Source: Actinomadura fibrosa (GTDB lineage Bacteria > Actinomycetota > Actinomycetes > Streptosporangiales > Streptosporangiaceae). From it: 64,000 bases of DNA. How positions within the stretch are numbered: the stretch's first letter is position 1; every line of letters starts with the position of its first letter. Below are positions 25,049 to 34,365 of this stretch, in pieces. The notes beneath the pieces were generated by a model, which did no database searches, was not told where the DNA came from, and saw nothing but the letters and a program-made list of their open reading frames with translations. The stretch covers positions 26,950 through 90,949 of the forward strand of contig NZ_CAACUY010000017.1 in NCBI RefSeq assembly GCF_900659615.1. Reading direction: 5' to 3'. Made by a program: the position numbers and the translations under genes.

Positions 25049-27751
25049 TTAGCGGACGCGGACGGTGGTGCTCAGGGGCAGGTCGGTCGAGGAGGCTCCC
25101 GCTTGGACGGTGCGCTGTCCGGTGCCGCGGACCCAGGTGTTCTCGGGAGTGGACCAGGAGGACAGTTCACGCGCCGGGACGTGCAGGGTGATGGTCCGGG
25201 AGGCGCCGGGCCGCAGGGTGACGCGGTCGAAGCCGGTCAGCTTGCGCTTGACCTGCTGGATGGTGGAGGGGAGGTCGGGGGAGGGGCCGAGGTAGATCTG
25301 CGGGACGGCCGTCCCGGTCCGGCGCCCGGTGTTGCGGACGGTCAGCCGCACGTCGAGGCCGCCGTCGCGGGCGGCCGTGGCGCGCAGGGCGGAGTAGGCG
25401 AAGGTGGTGTAGGAGAGTCCGTAGCCGAACGGGTAGAGCGGGGCGACGTTGTTGGTGGTGTACCAGCGGTAGCCCGACTGGAGCCCCTCGGTCCAGGTGA
25501 TCTTGCCGTCCTGGCCGGTGGAGCGTTCCGGGTGGCCGGTGAACGGGGTGGTCGCGGCGGGGAAGGTGATGGGCAGGCGGCCGCTGGGGTTGACCGCCCC
25601 GTACAGCACGTCGGCGGTCGCCGTGCCGCCCTCCTGGCCGGGGTACCACATCTCGACGACGCCCTTGACCTGCTTTAGCCAGGGCATCTGCACCGGTCCG
25701 CCGGTGTTGAGGACGACGACGGTGTCGGGGTTGGCGGCGGCGACGGCGCGAACGAGGTCGTCCTGGTCGGCGCCGAGGGTGCCGACCTCGCCGGCCGTCG
25801 TGGTGGTGTTGGCGTCGTCGACGAACACGACGGCGGTCTTCGCCTTGGACGCGGCTGCGGCGGCCGCGGCGATGCCGGCCTGGACCGGCGACCAGGCGAA
25901 CCGGAGCGTCGGCTTGGCGGCCGTGTCGGCGGCGGGGGTGTAGGTCAGGGTGATGCGGTGCTTGCCGGGCGCGAGCTGGAGCTTGGTGCCGGCGTTGGTC
26001 AGTCCCAGGTACTGGCCGTTGACCGTGGGGCCGCCCGGGTAGGTGTTGGGCAGGATCGTGGACGGCTGGGTCAACGTGCGCGCGGTGCCGTCGACCGACA
26101 GCGAGACGGTTCCGGTCGCTCCGCTGCCGGACCCTTGGGCGAGGCCGGGATTGATGCCCTTGTTGTAGGCGGAGGCGTTGCCCGAGGAGGTGCCGATCGG
26201 GCGCTGCGTCCACAGGTTGTAGGTGTCGGCCGTGGTGATGTCGACGTAGCCGTCCCAGGTGTAGCTGTTGCCCCGGGTCAGGTCGTTCTGGTCGCCGGCG
26301 AGCGTGGCGTCCACCTTGGTCCCGATGACCGCGCCGGACGGGTCCTTCTCGGTGCGGGTCAGCCCTCGGGCGCCGTCGGTGGTGGTGAGGGCGGTGGACG
26401 GGACGGTGGTTCCGACGCGGTCGAGGCCGGGGGCGAGGGTGGCGCGGGTGCCGGTCCGGGTGCGGACGGCGTCGTAGGGGCTGATGCCGTTGCGGTCGCC
26501 GAAGCCCCGCGAGCGCTCGCCGCCGGGGCTGGAGGGCAGCAGGTCGGCCGTCGGACCGATCAGCGCGACGCTGTTCCCGGCCTTGAGGGGCAGGGCGCCG
26601 TCGTTCTTGAGCAGCACGGCGGCCTGGCCGGCGAGTTCGCGGCTGGTGGCGATGCCGGCGTTCTTGTCGACCTTGGACGGGGCCCTGCCGATCGGCTTGA
26701 CGTGCGTCTTGGCCTGCCGGGGGTAGGTGGAGTCGTCCAGCAGCCCGAACCGCTGGTACTGGTAGAGGATCCGGGCGACCGCGGTGTTCAGGGCGTCGGC
26801 GTAGGTCTTGCTGTAGGTGGCCGACGCGGGGTCGACGAGCGGCTTGAGGTTGGCCGATGAAAGGTTGCTGGTGATGAACTCCTGGTCCATGCCCGCCAGC
26901 AGGTCACTGGTCGCCTTGGAGGCGGTGTAGTCGGAGGTCACCCACCCCTTGAAGCCCCACTGCCCCTTGAGGACGGTGTTGAGCGCGCCGCTGTTCGAGC
27001 AGGCGTAGTCGGGCTTGGACTCCAGCGGCGTGATCTGGAAGGTGGCGTAGGAGCACATCACCGAGCTGACGCGCCCCTCCTTGACCGCGGTCTCGCTCGG
27101 CCGCAGGTAGAGCTCGTGCGCGGTCTGCGCGTCCACGACCGACGGGACGCTCTGGTTCTGCCCGTTGTACATGGTGAAGTGCTTGACCTGCGACAGCAGC
27201 CCGGTCGACTGGATCCCGTTGATCTCCCGGTCGACCATCTCGGACGCCAGGTAGGGGTCCTCGCCGAGGCTGGTCATGTTGCGGCTCCAGGTGGGGAGCC
27301 GCGCCAGGTCGACCTGCGGGCCGTAGAGCAGGTCGGTGTCGAGGGCGCGTCCTTCGGTGCCCACGATCCTGCCGAACCTGGAGAAGGCGCCGCGGTCGAA
27401 CGAGGCGGCCAGGCCGAGGCGGGTGGGGTAGGCGGTCGCGTCCTTGTAGACGTTGATGCCCTGCGCGTCGGCGTGCCGGACGGCGGGGACGCCCAGCCGC
27501 GGGATGCCCTGGATGTAGCCGGCCGTGCCGTGCGGGTCCGGGTCGGTGCCGCCGCGGACGAGGAGGAGTTTCTCGTCCACGGTCAGCCGGCCGACCAGCC
27601 ATTTCACCGTGCCGGTCCACGGCGCGTCCGCCGCGATGGGCGGTGAGCCGCCCTGCCCGGCGAGGGCCGCGCTCTGGCCGGTGCTCGCCAGTGACAGTCC
27701 CAGGCTCACCGCGGCGGCGGTGGCCAGGACCCTTCGTCGGAATCTGGGCAT
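25049..27751 (-). CDS. Secreted glycoside hydrolase family 3 beta-glycosidase with PA14 insert
   Basis: A 900-residue exported enzyme. Residues 1-31 are a signal peptide (RFRRR, hydrophobic core, SAALA). The GH3 barrel domain covers about 45-330, with VKH at 188-190 and the nucleophile Asp273 in GWVTSDYTAS. The second alpha/beta domain (AAVLLKNDGALPLK onward) is interrupted around 500-620 by a PA14-like carbohydrate-binding insert, and an Fn3-like domain ends the protein. It removes terminal sugars from plant glycosides or oligosaccharides outside the cell. It is monocistronic, with a long palindrome-bearing leader region. Confidence 0.9.
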   Translation of the reverse strand: MPRFRRRVLATAAAVSLGLSLASTGQSAALAGQGGSPPIAADAPWTGTVKWLVGRLTVDEKLLLVRGGTDPDPHGTAGYIQGIPRLGVPAVRHADAQGINVYKDATAYPTRLGLAASFDRGAFSRFGRIVGTEGRALDTDLLYGPQVDLARLPTWSRNMTSLGEDPYLASEMVDREINGIQSTGLLSQVKHFTMYNGQNQSVPSVVDAQTAHELYLRPSETAVKEGRVSSVMCSYATFQITPLESKPDYACSNSGALNTVLKGQWGFKGWVTSDYTASKATSDLLAGMDQEFITSNLSSANLKPLVDPASATYSKTYADALNTAVARILYQYQRFGLLDDSTYPRQAKTHVKPIGRAPSKVDKNAGIATSRELAGQAAVLLKNDGALPLKAGNSVALIGPTADLLPSSPGGERSRGFGDRNGISPYDAVRTRTGTRATLAPGLDRVGTTVPSTALTTTDGARGLTRTEKDPSGAVIGTKVDATLAGDQNDLTRGNSYTWDGYVDITTADTYNLWTQRPIGTSSGNASAYNKGINPGLAQGSGSGATGTVSLSVDGTARTLTQPSTILPNTYPGGPTVNGQYLGLTNAGTKLQLAPGKHRITLTYTPAADTAAKPTLRFAWSPVQAGIAAAAAAASKAKTAVVFVDDANTTTTAGEVGTLGADQDDLVRAVAAANPDTVVVLNTGGPVQMPWLKQVKGVVEMWYPGQEGGTATADVLYGAVNPSGRLPITFPAATTPFTGHPERSTGQDGKITWTEGLQSGYRWYTTNNVAPLYPFGYGLSYTTFAYSALRATAARDGGLDVRLTVRNTGRRTGTAVPQIYLGPSPDLPSTIQQVKRKLTGFDRVTLRPGASRTITLHVPARELSSWSTPENTWVRGTGQRTVQAGASSTDLPLSTTVRVR

Positions 27752-28008
27752 GGCGAATCCCTTCGGGGGGGTGGGAAGGCGAGATCGCTCGCGGGTCCGG
27801 GCGCCGTCCGGGCAGAGGAATGCCCGGGACGGAGAGGCGATGATCAGCGGGGTGGGTGGGGGACGGCGCGCTCGGATGTCGACATGCGGGTGCGGGGCGG
27901 AGCCGCGGGACCGTCACGTCTGACGTTCACCAGGCTCGATGTGTGCGCTGCGCAAACCGGAGTTAAGACGCAGCGCGGCCCTCTCGTCAAGGGTCTCGCG
28001 GAGTCGAA

Positions 28009-28031
28009 GTTTGTCGTCCCGTGCGTCAAAC
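28009..28031. promoter_or_regulatory. Inverted repeat upstream of GH3
   Basis: GTTTGTCG (28009-28016) and CGTCAAAC (28024-28031) pair with one mismatch across 7 bp. It lies about 260 bp before the GH3 start and resembles a repressor site; the protein that binds is unknown. Confidence 0.45.
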
Positions 28032-28069
28032 ACATGGGCCAGAGCGCGTTCACGCAGTTCAGGTCGGGT

Positions 28070-28090
28070 TTTGTTGATCGCGCCAACAAA
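28070..28090. promoter_or_regulatory. TTTGTTG/CAACAAA palindrome upstream of GH3
   Basis: Perfect 7-bp arms (TTTGTTG at 28070-28076, CAACAAA at 28084-28090) flank a 7-bp spacer. Its AT-rich arms stand out in this GC-rich DNA. Sugar-responsive ROK-family repressors use CAACAAA-like sites, so control of the glycosidase by sugar is plausible. Confidence 0.5.
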
Positions 28091-28132
28091 GGTGGCCGAG
28101 TTTGGAGCGCGCCGGAACGGCGGTGGGACGCG

Positions 28133-28828
28133 TCAGGTCGCGGTGTCGAGGAGGCCGCGGTGGCGTTCGGTGGCAGCGGCGGTGCGCTCGATGTCGCCGG
28201 CGGCGATGGCCTCGACCAGCTCGGTGTGGATCTCCACGCGCCGTTCGAGGTAGCCCTCGGGGCGCTCGTCCTGGTCGGGGTCGGCGTGGGTGGCCAGGTC
28301 GGCGATGCAGTGGGTCATGCTGAGGTACACGGCGCGGGCGAGATGGTTGCGCGTGATCTCGGCGATGCGCTCGTGCAGGGCCCAGTTGGCCCGCATGAAC
28401 CGGTCGGTGCTGGTCGCGGACCGCTTGAGGCGGTTGAGCAGCTTGCGCAGCGCGGCGATGTCCTGCGGGGTGCGGTGCCGCGCGGCGTCGGTGGTGATGA
28501 GCATCTCCAGCGCCTCGCGGACGGCGATGGCGTCGGCCACCGTTGTCGGCTCCTGCCGGACGGTGAGCAGGGTGTGCCGCAGGCGGACGACCGGGTTGGG
28601 GTCGGCGACGAACAGCCCGCCGCCGCGTCCGGGCCGGATCTCGGCGGTGCCGCGGTCGCTCAGCAGCCGGACGGCCTCGCTGATCGTGGCGCGCCCGAAG
28701 CCCGAGCGGTCACGGAACTCGTCCATGGTGCCGATGAGGTCGCCCGGTGCGAGTCCCCGCTCGGCGATCATCTTCTCGATGTCCGCGGCGAGGGCCTGCG
28801 CCCGGGTCTGGGGAGCGCCGCTAACCAC
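28133..28828 (-). CDS. GntR-family regulator (FadR/FCD type)
   Basis: About 231 residues from GTG 28828; the frame stays open to an ATG at 28921, but that N-terminal part looks unlike the family. The winged helix-turn-helix contains LAPGDLIGTMDEFRDRSGFGRATISEAVRLLSDRGTAEIRPGRGGGLFVAD, and the FCD ligand domain shows HERIAEITRN and HTELVEAIAAGD, with histidines that usually hold a metal. It is divergent from the amidohydrolase that opens the large catabolic cluster and is its probable local regulator. The short promoter gap (about 140 bp) supports that. Confidence 0.82.
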   Translation of the reverse strand: MVSGAPQTRAQALAADIEKMIAERGLAPGDLIGTMDEFRDRSGFGRATISEAVRLLSDRGTAEIRPGRGGGLFVADPNPVVRLRHTLLTVRQEPTTVADAIAVREALEMLITTDAARHRTPQDIAALRKLLNRLKRSATSTDRFMRANWALHERIAEITRNHLARAVYLSMTHCIADLATHADPDQDERPEGYLERRVEIHTELVEAIAAGDIERTAAATERHRGLLDTAT

Positions 28829-28971
28829 CCGAACGAATCTACCAGATACGCCGCTCTTGACCTGAGGCGCCGGGACCGGCGAGAGTAGGGAAACATTCGA
28901 AAGGTCCGGGTATTTAAACAAGCTCGTAAGCTGTTCGACCAGCGGGTTCGCCGCTGTCGAGGAGGACAGTG

Positions 28972-30345
28972 ATGGAACGTCTGCTCATCAAGGGCGGCAC
29001 GGTGGCGACCATGGAGCCGGGCGACCGCCCCCGCCCGGCCGACGTCCTGGTGGAGGACGGCGTGATCGCCGCCGTCGAGCCGGCGCTGACCGCCGACGCC
29101 GAGGTCGTGGACGCCGACGGGTGCATCGTGCTCCCCGGCCTGGTGGACACGCACCGGCACGTGTGGCAGGCGGGCCTGCGAGGCCTCACCGCCGACGCGG
29201 TGCTGAAGGACTACTTCCGCGGCATCCGTTTCCAGGCGTCGGCGCTGTACCGGCCGGAGGACATCGAGGTCGGGAACCTGGCGGGCATGCTGGAGGCCAT
29301 CGACGCCGGCGTGACGACGGTGCTCGACTTCTCCCATGCCATCAGCACCCCCGACCATGCCGACGCGGCGATCGACGGCACCCTGGAGTCGGGCATCCGC
29401 AGCCAGTTCGCGGTCGGGTTCAGCGATGTGCCCGGCCAGGACGAGGCCCTGTCCAGCGCCGAAGGCCGGCTGGCGCTCGCCCGCAGGCTGCGGGAGGGGC
29501 GGCTGTCGGCCGATGACGCGCTGGTCACGCTCGGGATCGCGCTGTCGGACCTGCCCGAGGTCGGCATCGAGCGGATCCGCGAGGAGCTGACGGGGGCGCG
29601 GCGGCTCGGCCTGCGCAGCACCACCAACGGTCTGGCGATCCTGTTCCACGACCCGGTGGACGACCTGGCGGTGTTCGACGAGGCCGGCCTGCTCGGCCCG
29701 GACCTGGTGTGGGTGCACCTGAACTACGCCACGACCGAGCAGCTGCGCAGGGTCGCCGACACCGGCGGAGCGGTCGCCACGTGCACCGAGGCCGAGATGG
29801 CGATGGGCATGGGACGTCCCGCGACCGAGCGGGTGCTGGAGGCGGGCGGGCACTGCACCTTCGGGTGCGACGTGACCACCTCGGTGTCGGGGAACCTGCT
29901 CCAGCAGGCGCGCACCGCGATGCAGGTCGCCCGGCTGCTGGGCGCGGACGAGCGGATGGCGGGCGGCCGCGCGCCGGAGTCGGTGCCGCCGTCGTGCGAG
30001 ACGATGCTCAAGGCCGCGACGGTCTGGGGCGCCGAGGCGCTCGGCCAGGCCGACCGGATCGGCAGCCTCCGTCCGGGCAAGCAGGCCGACGTGATCGTGG
30101 TGCGCGGCGACGCGGTCAACACCGCCGCCGTCCACGACCCGTACGCCACGGTGATCAGCCAGGCGCACCCCGGCAACATCGACACCGTCGTCATCGCCGG
30201 CCGGATCCGCAAGCGCGGCGGCGTGCTGACGGCCGACTGGGAGTCGGTGCGCCGGCGGCTGGAGAAGTCCAAGGAGTACATCGCCGCGGCCGTGGCCGAG
30301 CGCGGGGGCTTCTTCCCCCGGCCGCCGCTCGACCTACCGTGGTGA
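28972..30345 (+). CDS. Amidohydrolase-family metal hydrolase (triazine hydrolase/deaminase-like)
   Basis: A 457-residue amidohydrolase. The metal motif is VDTHRHVWQAGLRG (HxH), followed by a barrel with HLNYAT (His ligand) and GCDVTTSVSGNLLQQARTAM, and a C-terminal composite-sheet segment IGSLRPGKQADVIVV. The layout matches the AtzB/TrzN/guanine-deaminase group, which removes amino or chloro groups from N-heterocycles. ATG 28972 is preferred: GGAGG lies 6 bases ahead, only 3 from the overlapping GTG at 28969. It begins the cluster at 29-40 kb. The true substrate is unknown. Confidence 0.85.
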   Translation: MERLLIKGGTVATMEPGDRPRPADVLVEDGVIAAVEPALTADAEVVDADGCIVLPGLVDTHRHVWQAGLRGLTADAVLKDYFRGIRFQASALYRPEDIEVGNLAGMLEAIDAGVTTVLDFSHAISTPDHADAAIDGTLESGIRSQFAVGFSDVPGQDEALSSAEGRLALARRLREGRLSADDALVTLGIALSDLPEVGIERIREELTGARRLGLRSTTNGLAILFHDPVDDLAVFDEAGLLGPDLVWVHLNYATTEQLRRVADTGGAVATCTEAEMAMGMGRPATERVLEAGGHCTFGCDVTTSVSGNLLQQARTAMQVARLLGADERMAGGRAPESVPPSCETMLKAATVWGAEALGQADRIGSLRPGKQADVIVVRGDAVNTAAVHDPYATVISQAHPGNIDTVVIAGRIRKRGGVLTADWESVRRRLEKSKEYIAAAVAERGGFFPRPPLDLPW

Positions 30346-30368
30346 CCTGCCGACCGGAGAGGACAGCC

Positions 30369-30728
30369 GTGCACGTCGTACGTTCGGACGAGGCGGTCGC
30401 CTACCGGCCGCCGGGCCATCACCACGTCGCCGCGCGACGGCTCCAGGGTGCGGAGGCCGGCGGGCCGGACGGCCTGACCGTCGGCATCTCGCACTATCCG
30501 CCGGGCGCCACCGTCGATCCGGCCGCGACCGCGGGCGACACCGTCTACGTGGTCCTGGCGGGGCGGCTGACGCTCACCTCCCACGATGACGGGCGCACGC
30601 TGGCCCTCGGCCGGCACGACTCGGTCCACCTGCCGGTGGGGGAGGTGCGGTCGCTGCGCAACGAGGGCGATGACGACGCCGTCCTGCTGGTGGTGATGAG
30701 GCCGCCCTCGGAGGGGAGCGCCGGATGA
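30369..30728 (+). CDS. Small cupin-domain protein
   Basis: A 119-residue single cupin barrel. The segment GISHYPPGATVDPAATAGDTVYVVLAGRLTLTSHDDGR is cupin motif 1 and LGRHDSVHLPVGEVRSLRNEGDDDAVLLVVM is motif 2. Several of the usual metal-binding histidines are missing from motif 1, so metal-dependent catalysis is doubtful. GTG 30369 follows GGAGAGGA. Its stop overlaps the next start by 4 bp, so it belongs to the amidohydrolase operon. Confidence 0.78.
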   Translation: MHVVRSDEAVAYRPPGHHHVAARRLQGAEAGGPDGLTVGISHYPPGATVDPAATAGDTVYVVLAGRLTLTSHDDGRTLALGRHDSVHLPVGEVRSLRNEGDDDAVLLVVMRPPSEGSAG

Positions 30729-31723
30729 GCGATCGGACGTCCGCCGACAGGACCGAAGGGGCGGCGGACGTGAAGCTGCCCAGCTACGACGAACTGCCGT
30801 CCGCGCCGGACGGGGGACGCAGCGGCTGGGGCGTGTTCGGCGCCGACGACCAGCTCGGCCTGGTCAACCTGCTCATCCCTGAACGGGCCGCCGCGGCGGC
30901 GAAGCTCGTGCGGCGCGGGGTGAGCTTCCCCCTGGACGCCCCCTGGGGGATGTTCTCGCCGCCGCTCAACAGCAACAGAGGCAACCCGCGGCACCACCTG
31001 ATCGCCCAGCCGGGCGGGATCGGGTTCGACGACGTCTGGGACAACGTGTATCCGCAGGCGGGCAGCCAGTGGGACTCGCTCGCCCACATCGGCTACAGCC
31101 GCGAGGTCTACTACAACGGCGCGACGGCGGACGACATCCGCGCCGGGCGCCGCAACACCGTCGACCGGTGGGCCGAGCACGGCATCACCGGACGCGGCGT
31201 CCTGCTGGACATGCCCGCGGCCATGCGCGAACTCGGCCGCCCGTACGACCCGGGCACGACCGTTGAGTTCGGGCGCCGGGAACTGGAGGTGGCGCGCGAG
31301 ATCGCGGGCGTCGAGTACCGGCCCGGCGACATCCTGCTGCTGCACACCGGGTTTACCGGCTGGTACGCCGACCAGGGCGACGACGTCCGCAAGCGGCTGC
31401 CGCGCGACCTGCGCGCGCCGGGTCTCGAACACACCGAGGACGTGTGCCGGTACCTGTGGGACTCCCACGCGGCCGCGATCGCCTCCGACACCTTCGCCGT
31501 CGAGGCGTGGCCGGCCGACACGACACCTGAGGCCGCGCCGTTCGGCTTCATCCACCAGATGCTCATCGGCAGCTTCGGCATGGCGCTGGGCGAGCTGTGG
31601 TGGCTGCGCGACCTCGCCGAGGACTGCGCGGCCGACGGGGTCTACGAGGGGATGCTGGTCAGCGTCCCCGCGCGGGCCCCGGGCGGGATCGCGTCCGCGC
31701 CCAACGCGGTGTTCCTCAAATAG
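30725..31723 (+). CDS. Cyclase-family metal hydrolase
   Basis: A 332-residue relative of the protein at 22817-23809, sharing an N-terminal WGxxGxDDxLGxxN-type segment, the metal-site variant QWDSLAHIGY and the C-terminal LAEDCAADGVYEG. It may hydrolyse a cyclic amide or lactone. The family is named for polyketide cyclases but includes many hydrolases. It is translationally coupled to the cupin. About 175 bp separate it from the flavin hydroxylase, so a second promoter may exist there. Confidence 0.83.
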   Translation: MSDRTSADRTEGAADVKLPSYDELPSAPDGGRSGWGVFGADDQLGLVNLLIPERAAAAAKLVRRGVSFPLDAPWGMFSPPLNSNRGNPRHHLIAQPGGIGFDDVWDNVYPQAGSQWDSLAHIGYSREVYYNGATADDIRAGRRNTVDRWAEHGITGRGVLLDMPAAMRELGRPYDPGTTVEFGRRELEVAREIAGVEYRPGDILLLHTGFTGWYADQGDDVRKRLPRDLRAPGLEHTEDVCRYLWDSHAAAIASDTFAVEAWPADTTPEAAPFGFIHQMLIGSFGMALGELWWLRDLAEDCAADGVYEGMLVSVPARAPGGIASAPNAVFLK

Positions 31724-31899
31724 GCGAACGTGCCCTTGACGTCCGTCGACGTGACTTGGCACACTTCTAAAACACCCGAACCTTTAGGGACTTATCGCCG
31801 GTGTCGCATCCCGGCGGGCAGCCCGGATCCGCACCGCCCTCGGGGCGGCCCACCCCCACCCCGGCGACCGCGGCCGCCGCCATCGCAGAGGAGAGACCA

Positions 31900-33483
31900 G
31901 TGCCAGAGCTGTATGACGTCGCGATCGTCGGCTACGGACCCGCCGGAGAGGTCGCCGCCTCGACCCTCGGCGCCGCGGGCCACCGGGTCGTGGTGCTGGA
32001 GAAGCACCGCGAGCTCTACCCCCTGCCCCGGATGGTCACCTTCGACGGCGAGGCCTGCCGGACCGTCCAGGCCACTGGGTCATCGATCGACCGGGCCCTG
32101 AGCACCGCCGTGGTCCTGGACGCCTGCCACTTCGGCGACGCGTCCGCCGAGCCGCTGCTGACGATCGACTGGAGCGGCGAGCAGTGCGGCTTCCCCGCGC
32201 ACAGCTCCGTCTTCCAGCCGGACGTCGAGAAGGTCGTGCGCGAGAAGGTCGACACGATGCCGAACGTCGAGGTCCACCACGGCGCCAAGGTGGTCGGGCT
32301 CGTCCAGCGCGACGGGCACGTGGAGCTGACCGTCCGGCCCAAGGGCGTCGCCGGCTCCGCGCAGGACCGGTCGATCGGCGCGCGCTACGTCATCGGCGCC
32401 GACGGCACCAACAGCTTCGTGCGCGGCGCCGCCGGCATCGGGATGCGCGACTACGGCCTGCACGAGCGGTGGCTGAACTTCGACATGAACAAGCTGCGGG
32501 ACCTGCCCGAACGGTTCAACCGGCTCATAATGATCATGGATCCGCGGCGGCCGCACATGTACATGCCGCTCGGCACCACCAGGCAGCGCTTCGAGATCCG
32601 CCTGCACGAGACCGAGGACGAGACCCGCATGTACGAGCCGCAGGTCGCCTGGGACTTCCTCGGCGAGGAGCACGGCCTCGGCCCGGAGGAGATGTCGATC
32701 TGCCGCCAGGTCGTCTACCACTTCTACACGCGGGTCGCCGAGCGGTGGCGCGACGGCCGGGTCTTCCTCGCCGGGGACGCCGCCCACACCATGACCCCGT
32801 ACATGGGGCAGGGCGGCTGCTCGGCGATCCGGGACGGCCGCAACATCGCCTGGAAGCTGTCGATGGTGCTGTCCGGCGCGGCGGGCGACGACCTGCTGGA
32901 CACCTACCAGGCCGAACGCGAGCCGCACGTGTCGGCGATCGTGTTCGCCAGCGACGCGCTGTCGAAGCTGGTCAACATCGTCGACCCGGACGAGGCCGAG
33001 AAGCGCAACCACGCGATGCGCAACAACCTCGCCCCGCCGCCGCCCCCGTTCCCCAAGCTGGAGCACGGCGTCCTGCACCGCGAGCCCGACGGCGCCATCG
33101 CCGCCGTCACCGGCTCGCTGTCGCCCCAGGGCCGCCTGGCCAAGGGCGGCCGGGAGGGGCGCGGCGACGACCTGCTCGGCCACGGCTTCCAGCTCATCAG
33201 CAGGCGCCGTCCCGGCCTCACCGAGGCCCAGCGCGCCGCACTGAGCCGGATCGGCTGCGCCGTCGCCGTCCTGGGCGACCCCGCCGACCCCGACGCGGTC
33301 ACCGACCTCGACGGCGTGTACCACGCGTTCCTGGACGAGCACGGCGCCGACGCCTACATCACGCGTCCGGACTGGTACGTGTTCGGCGTCGCCGCCGGCG
33401 GCGCCCTTCCCGCGCTCGTCGACGAGCTGATCACCCGCCTGGCGGTGCCGGACGGCGAGCCGAACCTGCTCGCCGCGACCTGA
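31900..33483 (+). CDS. FAD-dependent aromatic hydroxylase (MhpA/resorcinol hydroxylase-like)
   Basis: A 527-residue class A flavin monooxygenase. It has YDVAIVGYGPAGEVAA near residues 5-20, the DG motif YVIGADGTNSFVR, and RVFLAGDAAHTMTPYMGQGGCSAIRDGRN; the C-terminal thioredoxin-like domain is present, as in 3-(3-hydroxyphenyl)propionate hydroxylase. GTG 31900 follows GAGGAGA. Next to a hydroxyquinol-type dioxygenase it could add the third hydroxyl to a resorcinol-like ring. The substrate is inferred. Confidence 0.86.
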   Translation: MPELYDVAIVGYGPAGEVAASTLGAAGHRVVVLEKHRELYPLPRMVTFDGEACRTVQATGSSIDRALSTAVVLDACHFGDASAEPLLTIDWSGEQCGFPAHSSVFQPDVEKVVREKVDTMPNVEVHHGAKVVGLVQRDGHVELTVRPKGVAGSAQDRSIGARYVIGADGTNSFVRGAAGIGMRDYGLHERWLNFDMNKLRDLPERFNRLIMIMDPRRPHMYMPLGTTRQRFEIRLHETEDETRMYEPQVAWDFLGEEHGLGPEEMSICRQVVYHFYTRVAERWRDGRVFLAGDAAHTMTPYMGQGGCSAIRDGRNIAWKLSMVLSGAAGDDLLDTYQAEREPHVSAIVFASDALSKLVNIVDPDEAEKRNHAMRNNLAPPPPPFPKLEHGVLHREPDGAIAAVTGSLSPQGRLAKGGREGRGDDLLGHGFQLISRRRPGLTEAQRAALSRIGCAVAVLGDPADPDAVTDLDGVYHAFLDEHGADAYITRPDWYVFGVAAGGALPALVDELITRLAVPDGEPNLLAAT

Positions 33484-33528
33484 GCACGCCGCCGGGCGCC
33501 GCTCCCTCTCCCACTGGAAGGCAACTAC

Positions 33529-34365
33529 GTGACCACGGTCCATATCGAGTCCGACATCGAGTTCGCGGTGGCGCAAGGAACGCCACTGAAACTCGACATC
33601 TACCGGCCGGACGGCCCGGCGCCGGTGCCGGTCGTCCTCTACCTGCACGGCGGCGGCTGGCAGGTCGGAGACAAGACCGACGGCGCCGACGAGAGGCTGC
33701 GGGCGATCGCCCAGTACGGCATCGCGGTCGCCTCGGCCGACTACCGCTTCGCGGCCGAGGCGACCTACCCGGCCCAGGTCCATGACGTGAAGGCCGCCGT
33801 CCGCTGGCTGCGCGCCCACGGCCACGAGCACGGCCTGGCGGTCGGCCGCATCGGCGTGTGGGGCGCGTCGGCCGGGGCCTACCTGGCCAGCATGGTCGGC
33901 CTGACCGCGAAGGACGCCGAGCTGGAGGGCGCGGTCGGCGGGAACCTGGACCAGTCCAGCGCGGTGGACGTGGTGGTCCACTGGTTCGGGCAGAGCGACC
34001 TGCTGGCCAACTCGCGCCGCACCTGGCTGGAGAAGGAGATCCTCAACCCGCCCTTCGAGGGCCCGCTCCTCGGCCTGGACGACGTGGCCGCCGATCCTGA
34101 GCTCGCCCGGGCGGCCAGCCCGCTCAACCGGGTCACCGGCGACGCGCCCCCGTTCCTGATCGTCCACGGCGACCGCGACCGCGTGGCGCCCGCCGCCGAG
34201 AGCCTCGCCCTGCACGACGCCCTGGTCCGCGCGGGAGCGGAGTCGACGATGGTCCTGCTGGGCGGCGCCGGGCACGAGGGAGCCGAGTTCGACCGTCCCG
34301 ACCACCTCCGGCTGACCGCCGCGTTCCTGCTCAGCCACCTGACCGACGACGGAGGTGCCACGTGA
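33529..34365 (+). CDS. Alpha/beta hydrolase (hormone-sensitive lipase/carboxylesterase type)
   Basis: A 278-residue esterase. The oxyanion-hole motif is HGGGW at residues 40-44 and the nucleophile is Ser114 in GASAGA; the likely Asp and His lie in HGDRDRV and GGAGHEG. It probably hydrolyses an ester or enol-lactone intermediate of the surrounding pathway. GTG start; the end overlaps the dioxygenase gene by 4 bp (GTGA), so expression is tied. Confidence 0.85.
   Translation: MTTVHIESDIEFAVAQGTPLKLDIYRPDGPAPVPVVLYLHGGGWQVGDKTDGADERLRAIAQYGIAVASADYRFAAEATYPAQVHDVKAAVRWLRAHGHEHGLAVGRIGVWGASAGAYLASMVGLTAKDAELEGAVGGNLDQSSAVDVVVHWFGQSDLLANSRRTWLEKEILNPPFEGPLLGLDDVAADPELARAASPLNRVTGDAPPFLIVHGDRDRVAPAAESLALHDALVRAGAESTMVLLGGAGHEGAEFDRPDHLRLTAAFLLSHLTDDGGAT

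Larger units (their letters stand above)
27752..28132. other. Long intergenic region upstream of GH3
   Basis: This 381-bp stretch between the GH3 start and the GntR end has no convincing gene. It contains two inverted repeats described separately at 28009-28031 and 28070-28090, and a GC-rich hairpin-like pair near 27807-27832. It probably holds the GH3 promoter and its operators. Confidence 0.5.
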
